Of a stretch of DNA of 64,000 bases, positions 1-7,882 are shown piece by piece; position 1 is the first letter of the stretch, and every line of letters starts with the position of its first letter. The notes beneath the pieces were generated by a model that worked only from the letters and a program-made list of their open reading frames with translations, had not been told where the DNA came from and did no database searches. Origin of the DNA: an uncultured Collinsella sp. (lineage in GTDB: Bacteria; Actinomycetota; Coriobacteriia; Coriobacteriales; Coriobacteriaceae); the NCBI GenBank assembly GCA_902492935.1, contig CABUNJ010000002.1, positions 50,823-114,822 on the forward strand, given 5' to 3'. The position numbers and the translations under genes were made by a program.

Positions 1-1078
1 CCTGGGCAACACGCACTTTGTGACGTCGGTGCGCCGCGCGCCCGCGTTTGCTCAGCTGGGCGAACCGGCCGAGGAGCACTGGATCGAGCTCGAGATGAAG
101 CTTATGGCCGATGCCGCGCTCGTGGGCTTCCCCTCGGTGGGCAAGTCCTCACTCATCGCGCGCATGAGTGCCGCCCGTCCCAAGATTGCCGACTACCCGT
201 TTACCACGCTCGTGCCGAACCTCGGCATGGTGCGTGCCGGCGAATATTCTTACGTCGTTGCCGACGTCCCCGGTCTCATCGAGGGCGCGAGCGAGGGCAA
301 GGGCCTGGGTCACCAGTTCCTGCGCCACATTGAGCGTACGGCCCTGATTATGCATGTCGTCGACATGACGGGCGGTTTTGAGGATCGCGATCCGGTTGAG
401 GACTATCGCATCATCAACCGCGAGCTCGAGCAGTATGGCGCCGAGCTTTCGGAGCGTCCGCAGATCGTCGTTGCCAACAAGTGCGACGCGCCGGGCACGG
501 CCGACAAGATTGCCGACCTCAAGCGCGCAGCGCTCGACGATGGACATATGTTCTTTGCCGTGTCTGCTGTTACGGGCGCCGGCCTTAACACGCTGATGCT
601 TGCCGTGGGCGAGCAGGTGGCTAAGCTGCGCGCCGAGTTGGCTGTCTCTGATGAGCCGGTTGTTCTGCGCGACGATGAGTGGGAGCGTCGTCGCCTGCAG
701 CGTGAGAAGCGTTTCCGCATTGTCCAGGAAGAGCCCGGTGCCTTCCGCGTGGTCGGCCGTGCCATCGAGCGCATGGTCATTCAGACCGACTGGGAAAACG
801 AGGAAGCTGTCATCTACCTGCAGCATAAGTTTGCGCGTATGGGTGTTGATGACGCGCTCGAGAAGGCCGGTTGCCGTGCGGGCGACGAGGTCCGCATTTG
901 CCAGCGCGCCTTTGACTTTGAGGGAGCTGAGGACTTCTCGGAGTACGAGGAGCTCGAGGATGCTGGCGAGGACGTTGCCGTTGAGGCCATTGACGTGGCC
1001 GATGCTGCGGATGAGGGCATCGAGGTTGTCGATGCGACGGATGCCGCGGACGATGTCGAGACCCCGGAGGGCGAGTAA
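1..1078 (+). CDS. obgE: GTPase Obg/CgtA, 5' end missing
   Basis: Obg is a GTPase that binds the large ribosomal subunit and acts in its late assembly and in stress control. The reading frame is open from base 2, so the N-terminal glycine-rich OBG fold lies mostly outside the window; only its end (GNTHF, then the R-A-P region) is seen. The Walker A loop GFPSVGKSS lies at nt 125-151 and the DVPG switch II motif near nt 265. The NKCD guanine-specificity motif lies near nt 477. A C-terminal OCT domain (about nt 660-900) is followed by a tail rich in Asp and Glu. A GTG at 20 is only an internal codon. nadD follows after 3 nt, so the two are probably co-transcribed. Confidence 0.96.
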   Translation, partial: LGNTHFVTSVRRAPAFAQLGEPAEEHWIELEMKLMADAALVGFPSVGKSSLIARMSAARPKIADYPFTTLVPNLGMVRAGEYSYVVADVPGLIEGASEGKGLGHQFLRHIERTALIMHVVDMTGGFEDRDPVEDYRIINRELEQYGAELSERPQIVVANKCDAPGTADKIADLKRAALDDGHMFFAVSAVTGAGLNTLMLAVGEQVAKLRAELAVSDEPVVLRDDEWERRRLQREKRFRIVQEEPGAFRVVGRAIERMVIQTDWENEEAVIYLQHKFARMGVDDALEKAGCRAGDEVRICQRAFDFEGAEDFSEYEELEDAGEDVAVEAIDVADAADEGIEVVDATDAADDVETPEGE

Positions 1079-1081
1079 GCC

Positions 1082-1759
1082 ATGTCGCTGCGCGGTGGAA
1101 TCGGTTTGCCCGAGCTGCCCATAAAAGAGGGTAAAGAGTTTCGGCTTGGCATTATGGGCGGCACCTTTGACCCGATTCATTACGGGCATTTGGTTACCGC
1201 CGAGCAGGCTCGCGAGTCGCTCGACTTGGACGCTGTGCTTTTTATGCCGGCCGGCTCTCCCGCCTTTAAGCTTGACAAACCGGTGACGCCTGCTGAGGAC
1301 CGTTATGCCATGACGGTCCTCGCCACTGCTGCGAACCCGGCCTTTTTGGCGAGTCGGTTCGAGATCGACCGTCCGGGCGTAACCTATACGGCCGATACGC
1401 TTCATGCCCTTCGCGACTTTTACCCGCCGCAGGTAAAGCTCTACTTTATTACGGGCGCCGACGCGATTATCGATATCGTGACCTGGCATGATGCCGAACG
1501 AATCGCTGAGCTTGCCACCTTTATTGCGGCGACGCGACCGGGCTTTGATATCGATACGGCGCGTGCCCGAATTAAAGAGTCGGGACTGCCGTTCGACGTG
1601 CGCTATATTCAGATTCCGGCGCTGGCGATCAGCTCGACGAACATTCGTAAGCGAGTTGCCCGCGGCATGAGCGTGCGCTATCTTACGAGCGAGTCCGTGC
1701 TCGGCTACATTCGCAAACGCAGGCTATATGCCGATTTGGGCCAAGAAGATTTTGAGTGA
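1082..1759 (+). CDS. nadD: Nicotinate-nucleotide adenylyltransferase
   Basis: NadD transfers AMP from ATP to nicotinate mononucleotide, giving deamido-NAD in NAD synthesis in the cytoplasm. The 225-residue protein has the nucleotidyltransferase signature GGTFDPIHYGH near residues 26-36 and the C-terminal SSTNIRKRV motif that binds ATP phosphates. About 20 residues precede the usual start of the fold. The ATG at 1082 follows the obgE stop closely; an alternative is the ATG at 1154, directly before GGTFDP, which would give a more typical length. The order obgE-nadD-yqeK-rsfS is common in Gram-positive bacteria. Confidence 0.95.
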   Translation: MSLRGGIGLPELPIKEGKEFRLGIMGGTFDPIHYGHLVTAEQARESLDLDAVLFMPAGSPAFKLDKPVTPAEDRYAMTVLATAANPAFLASRFEIDRPGVTYTADTLHALRDFYPPQVKLYFITGADAIIDIVTWHDAERIAELATFIAATRPGFDIDTARARIKESGLPFDVRYIQIPALAISSTNIRKRVARGMSVRYLTSESVLGYIRKRRLYADLGQEDFE

Positions 1760-1771
1760 TGGGGGTCTACG

Positions 1772-2380
1772 TTGTCGGTAGAGGATCAGTTTGAGGGCGA
1801 TGAGCGCGCGCTGCTCAAGCGCATTCAAGAGCTGCTCGATGTTCGCATGAAGGATAAGCGCAAGCGCTATGTGCATTCGCTGGGTGTTGCCGAGACCGCA
1901 CTTCATCTGGCCGAGGTCTACGGCGTTGACCGCTTTGATGCCGCTGCCGCCGGCTTGATCCACGACTGGGACAAGGTGCTTTCCGATGACGAGCTCGTGG
2001 CCCGCGCGCTTCACTATGGCATCAAGGTTGCCGGTTCGCCTTCTGCCGCGACGCCGCTTTTGCATGGCCCTGTTGCCGCCTATGAGCTTCCGCAGCTTCT
2101 TCCCGAGCTGTCGCCGGCGGTCTTTCAAGCTGTCGACCGTCACACCGTGGGTGCCTGCGACATGACGCCGCTTGATATGGTGGTCTTTGTGGCTGATGCC
2201 ATCGAACCCAACCGCCACGGCGACTATGCCCAAGCGCTGCGCAAGATGGTGGGGGAGTCGACGCTTGACGAGTTGTTCTTCTCCTGTTTTGCGCAGGGTC
2301 TGGTCTATGTGATCCAGTCCGGGCGTTATCTTTATCCCACGGCTATTTCGATTTACAACCATTACGCCCAGCTGCGCTAG
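1772..2380 (+). CDS. yqeK: HD-domain hydrolase, YqeK family
   Basis: YqeK-family HD proteins hydrolyse diadenosine tetraphosphate symmetrically, and the gene is almost always next to nadD. The 202-residue protein has the family's metal-binding pattern: an early His (VHSLGV, about residue 32), then the HD pair in LIHDWDK (about residues 65-71) and later His and Asp residues (DRHTVG, VVFVADAIEP). The start is TTG at 1772, 12 nt after the nadD stop. No other start fits the conserved N-terminal helix better. Function is assigned from family and neighbours. Confidence 0.88.
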   Translation: MSVEDQFEGDERALLKRIQELLDVRMKDKRKRYVHSLGVAETALHLAEVYGVDRFDAAAAGLIHDWDKVLSDDELVARALHYGIKVAGSPSAATPLLHGPVAAYELPQLLPELSPAVFQAVDRHTVGACDMTPLDMVVFVADAIEPNRHGDYAQALRKMVGESTLDELFFSCFAQGLVYVIQSGRYLYPTAISIYNHYAQLR

Positions 2381-2407
2381 CTCGGGCTGTCTAGAAAGAG
2401 GTATTCC

Positions 2408-2863
2408 ATGGCCGACGAGACCATGACCGACGAGCAGATTCTTGAAGGTGTGGAGCACAAAAGCTTCGTTGCCACGTCCGACCGCACTGCCGCCTCGCTG
2501 TCCGCGAGCGGTGTCGCCGCCGAGGATGTTGCCCGCGCCGCCGCGCAGGCCGCCTACGACAAGAAAGGCGAGGACGTTCAGGTGCTCGACCTGACTGAGC
2601 TTTCCGACGTGTGCGACTACTTTGTGCTCGCCACCGGTACCAACAACCGTCAGGTCGATTCGATCGTTGACGAGATCGAGGAGAAGGTCGCCGAGGCTTG
2701 CGGCGAGCATCCATTCTCCATCGAGGGCCGCGAGCAGAAGACCTGGATGCTCATGGACTACGGCTCGGTTGTCGTCCACGTCTTCACTCCCGAAGCCCGC
2801 GACTTCTACCGCCTTGAGAAACTCTGGGGAGACGCCCCCCAGCTCCCCCTCAACCTCCTCTAG
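2408..2863 (+). CDS. rsfS: Ribosomal silencing factor RsfS
   Basis: RsfS (DUF143/YbeB family) binds ribosomal protein L14 and blocks joining of the subunits when nutrients are short. The conserved core runs from about residue 45: VLDLTELSDVCDYFVLATG, then NNRQVDSIVDEIEEK and WMLMDYGSVVVHVF. About 40 residues of low-complexity N-terminal extension precede it. The ATG at 2408 follows an AAAGAGG ribosome site. This is the last gene of the obgE-nadD-yqeK-rsfS set and is followed by a strong terminator hairpin. Confidence 0.95.
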   Translation: MADETMTDEQILEGVEHKSFVATSDRTAASLSASGVAAEDVARAAAQAAYDKKGEDVQVLDLTELSDVCDYFVLATGTNNRQVDSIVDEIEEKVAEACGEHPFSIEGREQKTWMLMDYGSVVVHVFTPEARDFYRLEKLWGDAPQLPLNLL

Positions 2864-2871
2864 AGCTTTGC

Positions 2872-2895
2872 TTGGGCCAGGGCTTTTTTAGCTAC
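2872..2895 (+). repeat. Single copy of a 24-bp intergenic repeat
   Basis: Beginning 9 nt after the rsfS stop, this stretch matches the left arm of the inverted repeat at 10887-10992 at 22 of 24 positions. The core GGGCTTTTTTAGCTAC (2880-2895) is identical to 10903-10918. Both copies lie just past a stop codon. Meaning unknown; see findings. Confidence 0.7.
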
Positions 2896-2907
2896 TCTTA
2901 TCCGTTT

Positions 2908-2950
2908 GCCGGGCAGTTGCGGTTTTCCGCAGCTGCCCGGCTTTCTTTTT
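2908..2950 (+). terminator. Rho-independent terminator after rsfS
   Basis: A 15-bp stem (arms 2908-2922 and 2927-2941, one G-U pair) with a TTTT loop is followed by CTTTCTTTTT. It separates rsfS from the convergent dinB, whose stop is at 2963. Confidence 0.9.
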
Positions 2951-2962
2951 GCCCAAAGGCGG

Positions 2963-4216
2963 TTAATCGTCGAAGCGGGATTGGCGGCCGAAGGATAGGG
3001 CGGTGTCGCCGAACTTGTCTCGGACGGCGTCGATGGCGACGGAGAGGTCGCGGCGGTCGCTGGATTGGGCTCCGCGGTCATCGATCTCGCAGAACAGGTC
3101 GGTCTGGATGCCGCCTTGGTGGTCGAAGTCGCTCATGCCGATGCCCGCTAAGCGAACATGCATGCCTTCCTGCCAGATGTTGTCGAGCAGCTCGAGCGCC
3201 ACCGCCACGAAGATGTTCTCATCGTCGGTCGGATGATGCAGCCGGCGCTGCGCCGTACGTCCGCTGCCATACGAATACTTCAGCTTGAGCGTTACCGTGG
3301 CGCCCGTCAGCCCTTGACGGCGCAGGCGGCGTCCTACTGACTCGCCCAACAGCGCAATCGCCGCTTCGATGTCCCCGCGCTCAGTCAAATCTTTCGCAAA
3401 GGTGCGTTCATTGCTGACCGACTTGACCTCGCGCTCTTCATCGAGACTCGTGACTTCGGAGATTTCGAGTCCCAGCGCACGCTGGCGCATGCGTTCGCCG
3501 TTGACGCCAAAAATAGAGGCCAAGGTGGATTCCGGCGCACGTGATAGCTCGCCGAGGGTGTAGATGCGCATGCGGCGCAGTCGCTCCTCGGCTGAGCGTC
3601 CGATGCCGCTCATGGCAGACACTGGTAGCGCGGCCAAAAAGCGCTGCTCGGTTCCGGGGCGCACGATGGTCAGCCCAAACGGCTTATCACGCTCGCTTGC
3701 GATCTTTGCAACCGTCTTGTTGCAGCCCACGCCAATGGAGCACGTCACTCCCAGCGCTGCCACGCGGTCGCTTATACGCCGCGCAACCAGCAGCGGGTCT
3801 TCGGGCGCAAAGCGACCCGGTGTGATATCGATAAAGGCTTCGTCGATGGATACGCGCTCAACGCGCGGGGTCTCGTCGGCGAGAATCGCCATGACCTGCG
3901 CGCTCACCTCGCGGTAGCGATCAAAGTGCCCGTGCGTCCAAATGGCTTGCGGGCACAAGCGCCGCGCCTCGGCCGAGGCCATGGCAGAGTGCACGCCAAA
4001 GCGACGCGCCTCATACGAACACGTGGACACGACGCCACGCGAATCGGCGTCTCCGCCCACGATGAGCGGCTTTCCGCGCCATTCGGGATGATCGAGCATC
4101 TCCACGCTCGCAAAAAACGCATCGAGGTCCATCAGGCCCACCGCCGGACCCGTCCAGGGAGGCGGCGTGACGCCCGTGGCATCCTCATAACCGTATGTAT
4201 GTTCGCGTCTTTCCAT
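2963..4216 (-). CDS. dinB: DNA polymerase IV (Y family)
   Basis: DinB is an error-prone translesion polymerase. The 417-residue protein has the Y-family catalytic signatures: MDLDAFFASVE (about residues 29-39) with the first metal-binding Asp, and SIDEAFIDIT (about residues 122-131) with the Asp-Glu pair. The thumb has GIGRSAEERLRRMRI, and the C-terminal little-finger domain is present. The length is somewhat above the usual 350-400 because of an N-terminal extension (THGYEDATGVTPPPWTG region). It is convergent with rsfS. No clear LexA box was seen, so SOS control is not shown. A C-terminal QxxLF-type clamp-binding peptide is not obvious. Confidence 0.96.
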   Translation of the reverse strand: MERREHTYGYEDATGVTPPPWTGPAVGLMDLDAFFASVEMLDHPEWRGKPLIVGGDADSRGVVSTCSYEARRFGVHSAMASAEARRLCPQAIWTHGHFDRYREVSAQVMAILADETPRVERVSIDEAFIDITPGRFAPEDPLLVARRISDRVAALGVTCSIGVGCNKTVAKIASERDKPFGLTIVRPGTEQRFLAALPVSAMSGIGRSAEERLRRMRIYTLGELSRAPESTLASIFGVNGERMRQRALGLEISEVTSLDEEREVKSVSNERTFAKDLTERGDIEAAIALLGESVGRRLRRQGLTGATVTLKLKYSYGSGRTAQRRLHHPTDDENIFVAVALELLDNIWQEGMHVRLAGIGMSDFDHQGGIQTDLFCEIDDRGAQSSDRRDLSVAIDAVRDKFGDTALSFGRQSRFDD

Positions 4217-4222
4217 GTCATG

Positions 4223-4228
4223 AGTATA
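4223..4228 (-). promoter_or_regulatory. Candidate -10 element of dinB
   Basis: TATACT on the - strand lies only 6 nt upstream of the dinB ATG. Transcription from it would begin at or next to the A of the start codon, giving a leaderless mRNA. No good -35 hexamer was seen. Confidence 0.45.
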
Positions 4229-4332
4229 CCGCGCAGCTCATGTGGGGTGCGTGTATGTGCTTGCAAATCCCGAATTCTTGTCTAAGATATGGATTTGCCC
4301 TCGACTACACCGAAGAAGTTTGTCTCACGGAC

Positions 4333-4361
4333 TTCACCTGCCCGCGTCGATGGCGTATTAT
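4333..4361 (+). promoter_or_regulatory. Candidate promoter of the rpsP operon
   Basis: TTCACC (4333-4338) and TATTAT (4356-4361) are 17 bp apart. A small hairpin GCAGC-CTAAA-GCTGC (4384-4398) lies in the leader before the GGAGGA ribosome site at 4405. Confidence 0.45.
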
Positions 4362-4417
4362 GTTCAACTGTTTGTTTGTAGTTGCAGCCTAAAGCTGCTT
4401 GGTTGGAGGAGTTTCCT

Positions 4418-4759
4418 TTGGCAGTCAAGATTCGCCTTGCTCGTCACGGCGCTAAGAAGCGTCCGTACTACCGTGTCGTCGTCGCCGATTCCCGCGCCCC
4501 GCGTGACGGTCGTATCATCGAGGAGGTTGGCCGCTACAACCCGATGACCGCCCCCAAGACCATCAACCTCGACCTCGAGAAGATCGCCGACTGGCAGTCC
4601 AAGGGCGCTCAGCTCACCGACGCCGTCGCCGCTCTGGTCAAGGCCGCCAACGAGGGCGAGAAGACCGAGACCGTCGTCAAGAAGTCCAAGAAGCAGCTCG
4701 CCAAAGAGGCCGAGGCCGCTAAGGCTGCCGCTGAGGCCGCTGAGGGCGCCGAGGAGTAA
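4418..4759 (+). CDS. rpsP: 30S ribosomal protein S16
   Basis: S16 is a small-subunit assembly protein. The 113-residue product begins MAVKIRLARHGAKKRPYYRVV, the family's N-terminus. This favours the TTG start at 4418, which has GGAGGA 7 nt upstream, over an earlier in-frame TTG at 4382. The core ends near residue 80, and a Lys/Ala/Glu-rich tail follows. It leads the operon rpsP-khpA-rimM-trmD-lepB. Confidence 0.97.
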   Translation: MAVKIRLARHGAKKRPYYRVVVADSRAPRDGRIIEEVGRYNPMTAPKTINLDLEKIADWQSKGAQLTDAVAALVKAANEGEKTETVVKKSKKQLAKEAEAAKAAAEAAEGAEE

Positions 4760-4762
4760 ATC

Positions 4763-5047
4763 GTGCCTGAGGTTGACGCTGCACAGCTCGAGGGTGAGGC
4801 AATGCTCTCAGATCGCATCGCCGATCTCGTCGAATATCTCGTTGTTCAGATCGTCGACGACCCGGATTCCGTGAGCCTTGAGGTCATCGATGGTGACGAC
4901 GCCTCTACGATTGAGGTTTCGGTCGCCGAGGATGACGTCGCTAAGGTCATCGGCCGTCGTGGCCGTACCATCAAGGCCATTCGCACGCTCGCCCGTGCAC
5001 TGGCCGCTCGCCTCGACACTGCTGTCGAGGTAGAGGTTCTGGGCTAG
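4763..5047 (+). CDS. khpA: KH-domain RNA-binding protein KhpA
   Basis: This 94-residue protein (YlqC/KhpA family) has one KH domain. The RNA-binding loop is in VIGRRGRTIKAIRTL (about residues 65-79), a GxxG motif of the form GRRG. KhpA works with KhpB as an RNA chaperone in Gram-positive bacteria, and its gene usually lies between rpsP and rimM, as here. The GTG start at 4763 comes 3 nt after the rpsP stop. A shorter form could start at the ATG at 4802. Confidence 0.93.
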   Translation: MPEVDAAQLEGEAMLSDRIADLVEYLVVQIVDDPDSVSLEVIDGDDASTIEVSVAEDDVAKVIGRRGRTIKAIRTLARALAARLDTAVEVEVLG

Positions 5048-5051
5048 GACC

Positions 5052-5573
5052 TTGAGGTCCCAGTACAAAAACATCGCCCGTGTGGTCAAGCCGCACGGAA
5101 GGAAGGGGGAGGTCCTCGCGCAGCCGCTGCGGGGGCTTCCTTCTGTATTAGAGCCGGGTATGCGCGTCGCCCTGACGCCGCCGGCGCTCAAGCGCGACCG
5201 CTTTTGCGCGGTCGTGTCCGTCACCGATACGGGCGATGGCGATCTGGTCTCGTTTGAGGGCATTGACGACTTGACGGCCGCCGAGGGCATCACGGGATGC
5301 TATGTGCTGGCAAATCGTGACGACTTTGAGCTCGATTCGCTCGACGCTGCCTATACCGACCTGATGGGTCGCGAGGTGGTCGACGAGCGCTTCGGTTCGC
5401 TCGGCACGATTGTCGAGATTATGTCGACGCCCGCTAACGATGTTTGGGTTGTCGAGGGCGATCGGTACGGCGAGGTACTGATTCCCGTGATCGAGCAGGT
5501 CGTGCTCGATCTTCCCGATGCAGGAACAATTTCCGTCCACGTGATGGACGGCCTGATCGATATGGACAAGTAG
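5052..5573 (+). CDS. rimM: 16S rRNA processing protein RimM
   Basis: RimM binds S19 and helps mature the 30S head. The 173-residue protein has the N-terminal RimM barrel (IARVVKPHGRKGEV, residues 8-21) and a C-terminal PRC-barrel (LMGREVVDERFGSLGTIVEI, then LIPVIEQVVLDLP). The start is TTG at 5052, 4 nt after the khpA stop. The Shine-Dalgarno site is weak, which suggests translational coupling. Confidence 0.95.
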   Translation: MRSQYKNIARVVKPHGRKGEVLAQPLRGLPSVLEPGMRVALTPPALKRDRFCAVVSVTDTGDGDLVSFEGIDDLTAAEGITGCYVLANRDDFELDSLDAAYTDLMGREVVDERFGSLGTIVEIMSTPANDVWVVEGDRYGEVLIPVIEQVVLDLPDAGTISVHVMDGLIDMDK

Positions 5574-5583
5574 GGAGGACAAC

Positions 5584-6342
5584 ATGCTGATCGAGACCCT
5601 TTCGGTCTTTCCCGAGATGTTTGAGCCCGTCATGTCCACGTCGATTTTGGGCCGCGCCCGCAAGGCCGGCCTTTTTGATTTTAAGGCGTATAACCTGCGC
5701 GACTGGACGCACGACCGCCATCGTACCGTCGATGACGAGCCGTACGGCGGCGGGCAGGGCATGCTCATGAAGGTCGAGCCTATCGCGGAGGCCATCGAGG
5801 CCATTAGCGCAGAGGGTCCCAAGCCCACTGTGGTGTTCTTTACCCCCTGTGGCGAGCCCTTTACGCAGCATGTGGCCGAGCGCCTGCTCAAAAGTGAGCG
5901 CCTGCTGTTTGTGTGCAGCCGCTACGAGGGCGTCGACGAGCGTGCGTATGCGTATGCCGACGAGCGTCTGTCGATCGGCGACTATGTGCTTACGGGCGGC
6001 GAACTTCCCGCTATGGTCGTTGCCGATGCCGTCGTACGCCTGATTCCCGGCGCCTTGGGCGACGAGATGAGCAACGTGGACGAGTCGTTCTCGACCGCCG
6101 AGGACGGAGGCCTGCTCGAGTACGCGCAGTATACCCGTCCTGCCGAGTTCAACGGCGAGAGCGTGCCTCCGGTGCTTGTGAGCGGCGATCACGCCAAGGT
6201 CGATGCCTGGCGTCGCAAGAACGCCATCGAGCGCACCTGCCGCTGGCGTCCCGACTTGATCGAGACGGCGCGGCTCTCGCCCGAGGAGCGTGCGTACGCG
6301 CAGGAGATTTTGGACGCTTCGTATTCGCAGAGCGAGGAGTGA
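5584..6342 (+). CDS. trmD: tRNA (guanine-37-N1) methyltransferase
   Basis: TrmD methylates G37 in tRNAs using S-adenosylmethionine, which prevents frameshifting. The 252-residue SPOUT-class protein has DDEPYGGGQGM (about residues 49-59), the knot region CSRYEGVDERA, and LSIGDYVLTGGE with PAMVVADAVVRL. The ATG at 5584 is preceded by GGGAGG. lepB starts 3 nt after the stop. Confidence 0.98.
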   Translation: MLIETLSVFPEMFEPVMSTSILGRARKAGLFDFKAYNLRDWTHDRHRTVDDEPYGGGQGMLMKVEPIAEAIEAISAEGPKPTVVFFTPCGEPFTQHVAERLLKSERLLFVCSRYEGVDERAYAYADERLSIGDYVLTGGELPAMVVADAVVRLIPGALGDEMSNVDESFSTAEDGGLLEYAQYTRPAEFNGESVPPVLVSGDHAKVDAWRRKNAIERTCRWRPDLIETARLSPEERAYAQEILDASYSQSEE

Positions 6343-6344
6343 GA

Positions 6345-6908
6345 ATGGTTCCATCGCAGCATTCCGCGTTGAGGGGCACTTTTGAGTGGATCGCGGTCAT
6401 CGCGATCGCGCTCGTGGCCACCTTCCTGATCCGCACCTTTGTGGTCGAGCCCTTTGTGGTGCCCACCGGCTCTATGGAGGACACGATCGAGATTGGCGAC
6501 CAGATCCTGGCACAAAAGGTGAGCCTCGAGCTCGGTCAGCCCGTCAAGCAGGACGATATCGTGGTATTTCACAACCCCGATGGCACCTCCGAGCATGATG
6601 TTCTTGTCAAGCGCGTTATTGCCACGGCCGGCCAGACGGTCGACCTGCAGGACGGCAAGGTGGTCGTTGACGGCCAAGCGCTCGACGAGGACTATACGGC
6701 GGGCATGAGCTGGCCGCTTTCGGTCCAAGCGCCCGGCGCCCAGGTGAGCTATCCCTACACCGTCCCCGACGGGTGTGTGTGGGTGATGGGCGACAACCGC
6801 GAAAACTCTGCCGACTCACGCTACTTTGGTCCCGTCGATCGCTCTGATTTGATCGCTGTGGCACTCGTTCGCTACTGGCCGCTCAACCGCATCGGCGCTA
6901 TCGACTAA
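6345..6908 (+). CDS. lepB: Signal peptidase I
   Basis: LepB cleaves signal peptides of exported proteins at the outer face of the membrane. The 187-residue protein has one N-terminal membrane segment (about residues 15-33), the catalytic Ser43 in PTGSMEDT, the general base Lys89 in LVKRVIATAG, and the conserved GDNRENSADSRYFGPV box near the C-terminus. The ATG at 6345 lies 3 nt after the trmD stop. This is a short single-pass form typical of Gram-positive bacteria. Its place after trmD matches the rpsP-rimM-trmD cluster of many actinobacteria. Confidence 0.96.
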   Translation: MVPSQHSALRGTFEWIAVIAIALVATFLIRTFVVEPFVVPTGSMEDTIEIGDQILAQKVSLELGQPVKQDDIVVFHNPDGTSEHDVLVKRVIATAGQTVDLQDGKVVVDGQALDEDYTAGMSWPLSVQAPGAQVSYPYTVPDGCVWVMGDNRENSADSRYFGPVDRSDLIAVALVRYWPLNRIGAID

Positions 6909-6915
6909 AAACCGC

Positions 6916-6921
6916 TATAGT
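6916..6921 (+). promoter_or_regulatory. Possible -10 element of glyQS
   Basis: TATAGT lies 47 nt upstream of the glyQ start in the short gap after lepB. No convincing -35 was seen. Confidence 0.3.
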
Positions 6922-6967
6922 ACAGTACCTAACCGTGTAATCGTTTCGACGAGGGGATATTAGAGGC

Positions 6968-7879
6968 ATGAACGCTTCATCGCTTTCCTTCCAAGACATC
7001 ATCCTGCGCCTCCAGCAGTACTGGGGCGAGCAGGGCTGCGTCATTATGCAGCCCTATGACTCCGAGGTCGGTGCCGGTACCTTCCATACCGCGACCACGC
7101 TGCGCTCGCTCGGTCCCGCCGAGTGGCGCACCTGCTATGCGCAGCCTTGCCGCCGTCCCGCCGACGGCCGCTACGGCGAGAACCCCAACCGCATGCAGCA
7201 CTACTATCAGTTCCAGGTGCTCATCAAGCCGTCGCCGGTCAACGCTCAGGAGCTCTACCTGGGTTCGCTGGCCGCCATTGGCCTGGATCCCAACGACCAT
7301 GACGTCCGCTTTGTCGAGGACGACTGGGAGAGCCCGACGCTCGGCGCCTGGGGCCTTGGCTGGGAGGTCTGGCTCAACGGCATGGAGGTCACGCAGTTTA
7401 CGTACTTCCAGCAGGTGGGCGGCATCGAGGTCGACCCCGTGCCCGTCGAGATCACCTATGGCCTGGAGCGTATCGCCATGTACGCCCAGGGCGTCAACTC
7501 CGTCTACGACCTGGTGTGGAGCTATCTGCCCGACGGAACGCCCATGACCTATGGCGACGTGTTCCTCGAGAACGAGCGCGAGTTCAGTGCCTATAACTTT
7601 GAGGTCGCCAACGTCGAGATGATGCGTCAGAAGTTTGACGACTACGAGGCCGAGTGCCATTCCTGCCTGGAGCGCAAGCTGCCGCTGCCGGCGTACGACT
7701 GTGTCATGAAGTGCAGCCACGCTTTTAACCTGCTCGATGCCCGCGGCGCCCTGTCCGCGGTCGAGCGTGCCAACTACATCCTGCGCGTCCGCGCCGTCGC
7801 CAAGGCGTGCTGCGAGGCCTACATGGCCGAGGTCGCCGGAGTCAACGAGAATGCCGACCAGGAAGGCGAGGTGGCGTAA
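6968..7879 (+). CDS. glyQ: Glycyl-tRNA synthetase alpha subunit
   Basis: GlyQ is the catalytic alpha chain of the tetrameric (alpha2-beta2) glycyl-tRNA synthetase, which charges tRNA-Gly. The 303-residue protein begins with SFQDIILRLQQYWGEQGCVIMQPYD and carries the class II active-site segments GAGTFHTATTLRSLGP and PNRMQHYYQFQV. ITYGLERIAMYAQGV forms motif 3. The ATG at 6968 has a GAGG-type site. glyS follows after 3 nt. Confidence 0.98.
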   Translation: MNASSLSFQDIILRLQQYWGEQGCVIMQPYDSEVGAGTFHTATTLRSLGPAEWRTCYAQPCRRPADGRYGENPNRMQHYYQFQVLIKPSPVNAQELYLGSLAAIGLDPNDHDVRFVEDDWESPTLGAWGLGWEVWLNGMEVTQFTYFQQVGGIEVDPVPVEITYGLERIAMYAQGVNSVYDLVWSYLPDGTPMTYGDVFLENEREFSAYNFEVANVEMMRQKFDDYEAECHSCLERKLPLPAYDCVMKCSHAFNLLDARGALSAVERANYILRVRAVAKACCEAYMAEVAGVNENADQEGEVA

Positions 7880-7882
7880 GCC

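Noticed and set aside
4190..4230. LexA (SOS) box before dinB
   Set aside because: Only a half-site-like CGAAC is seen, and it lies within the coding start; no full palindrome.
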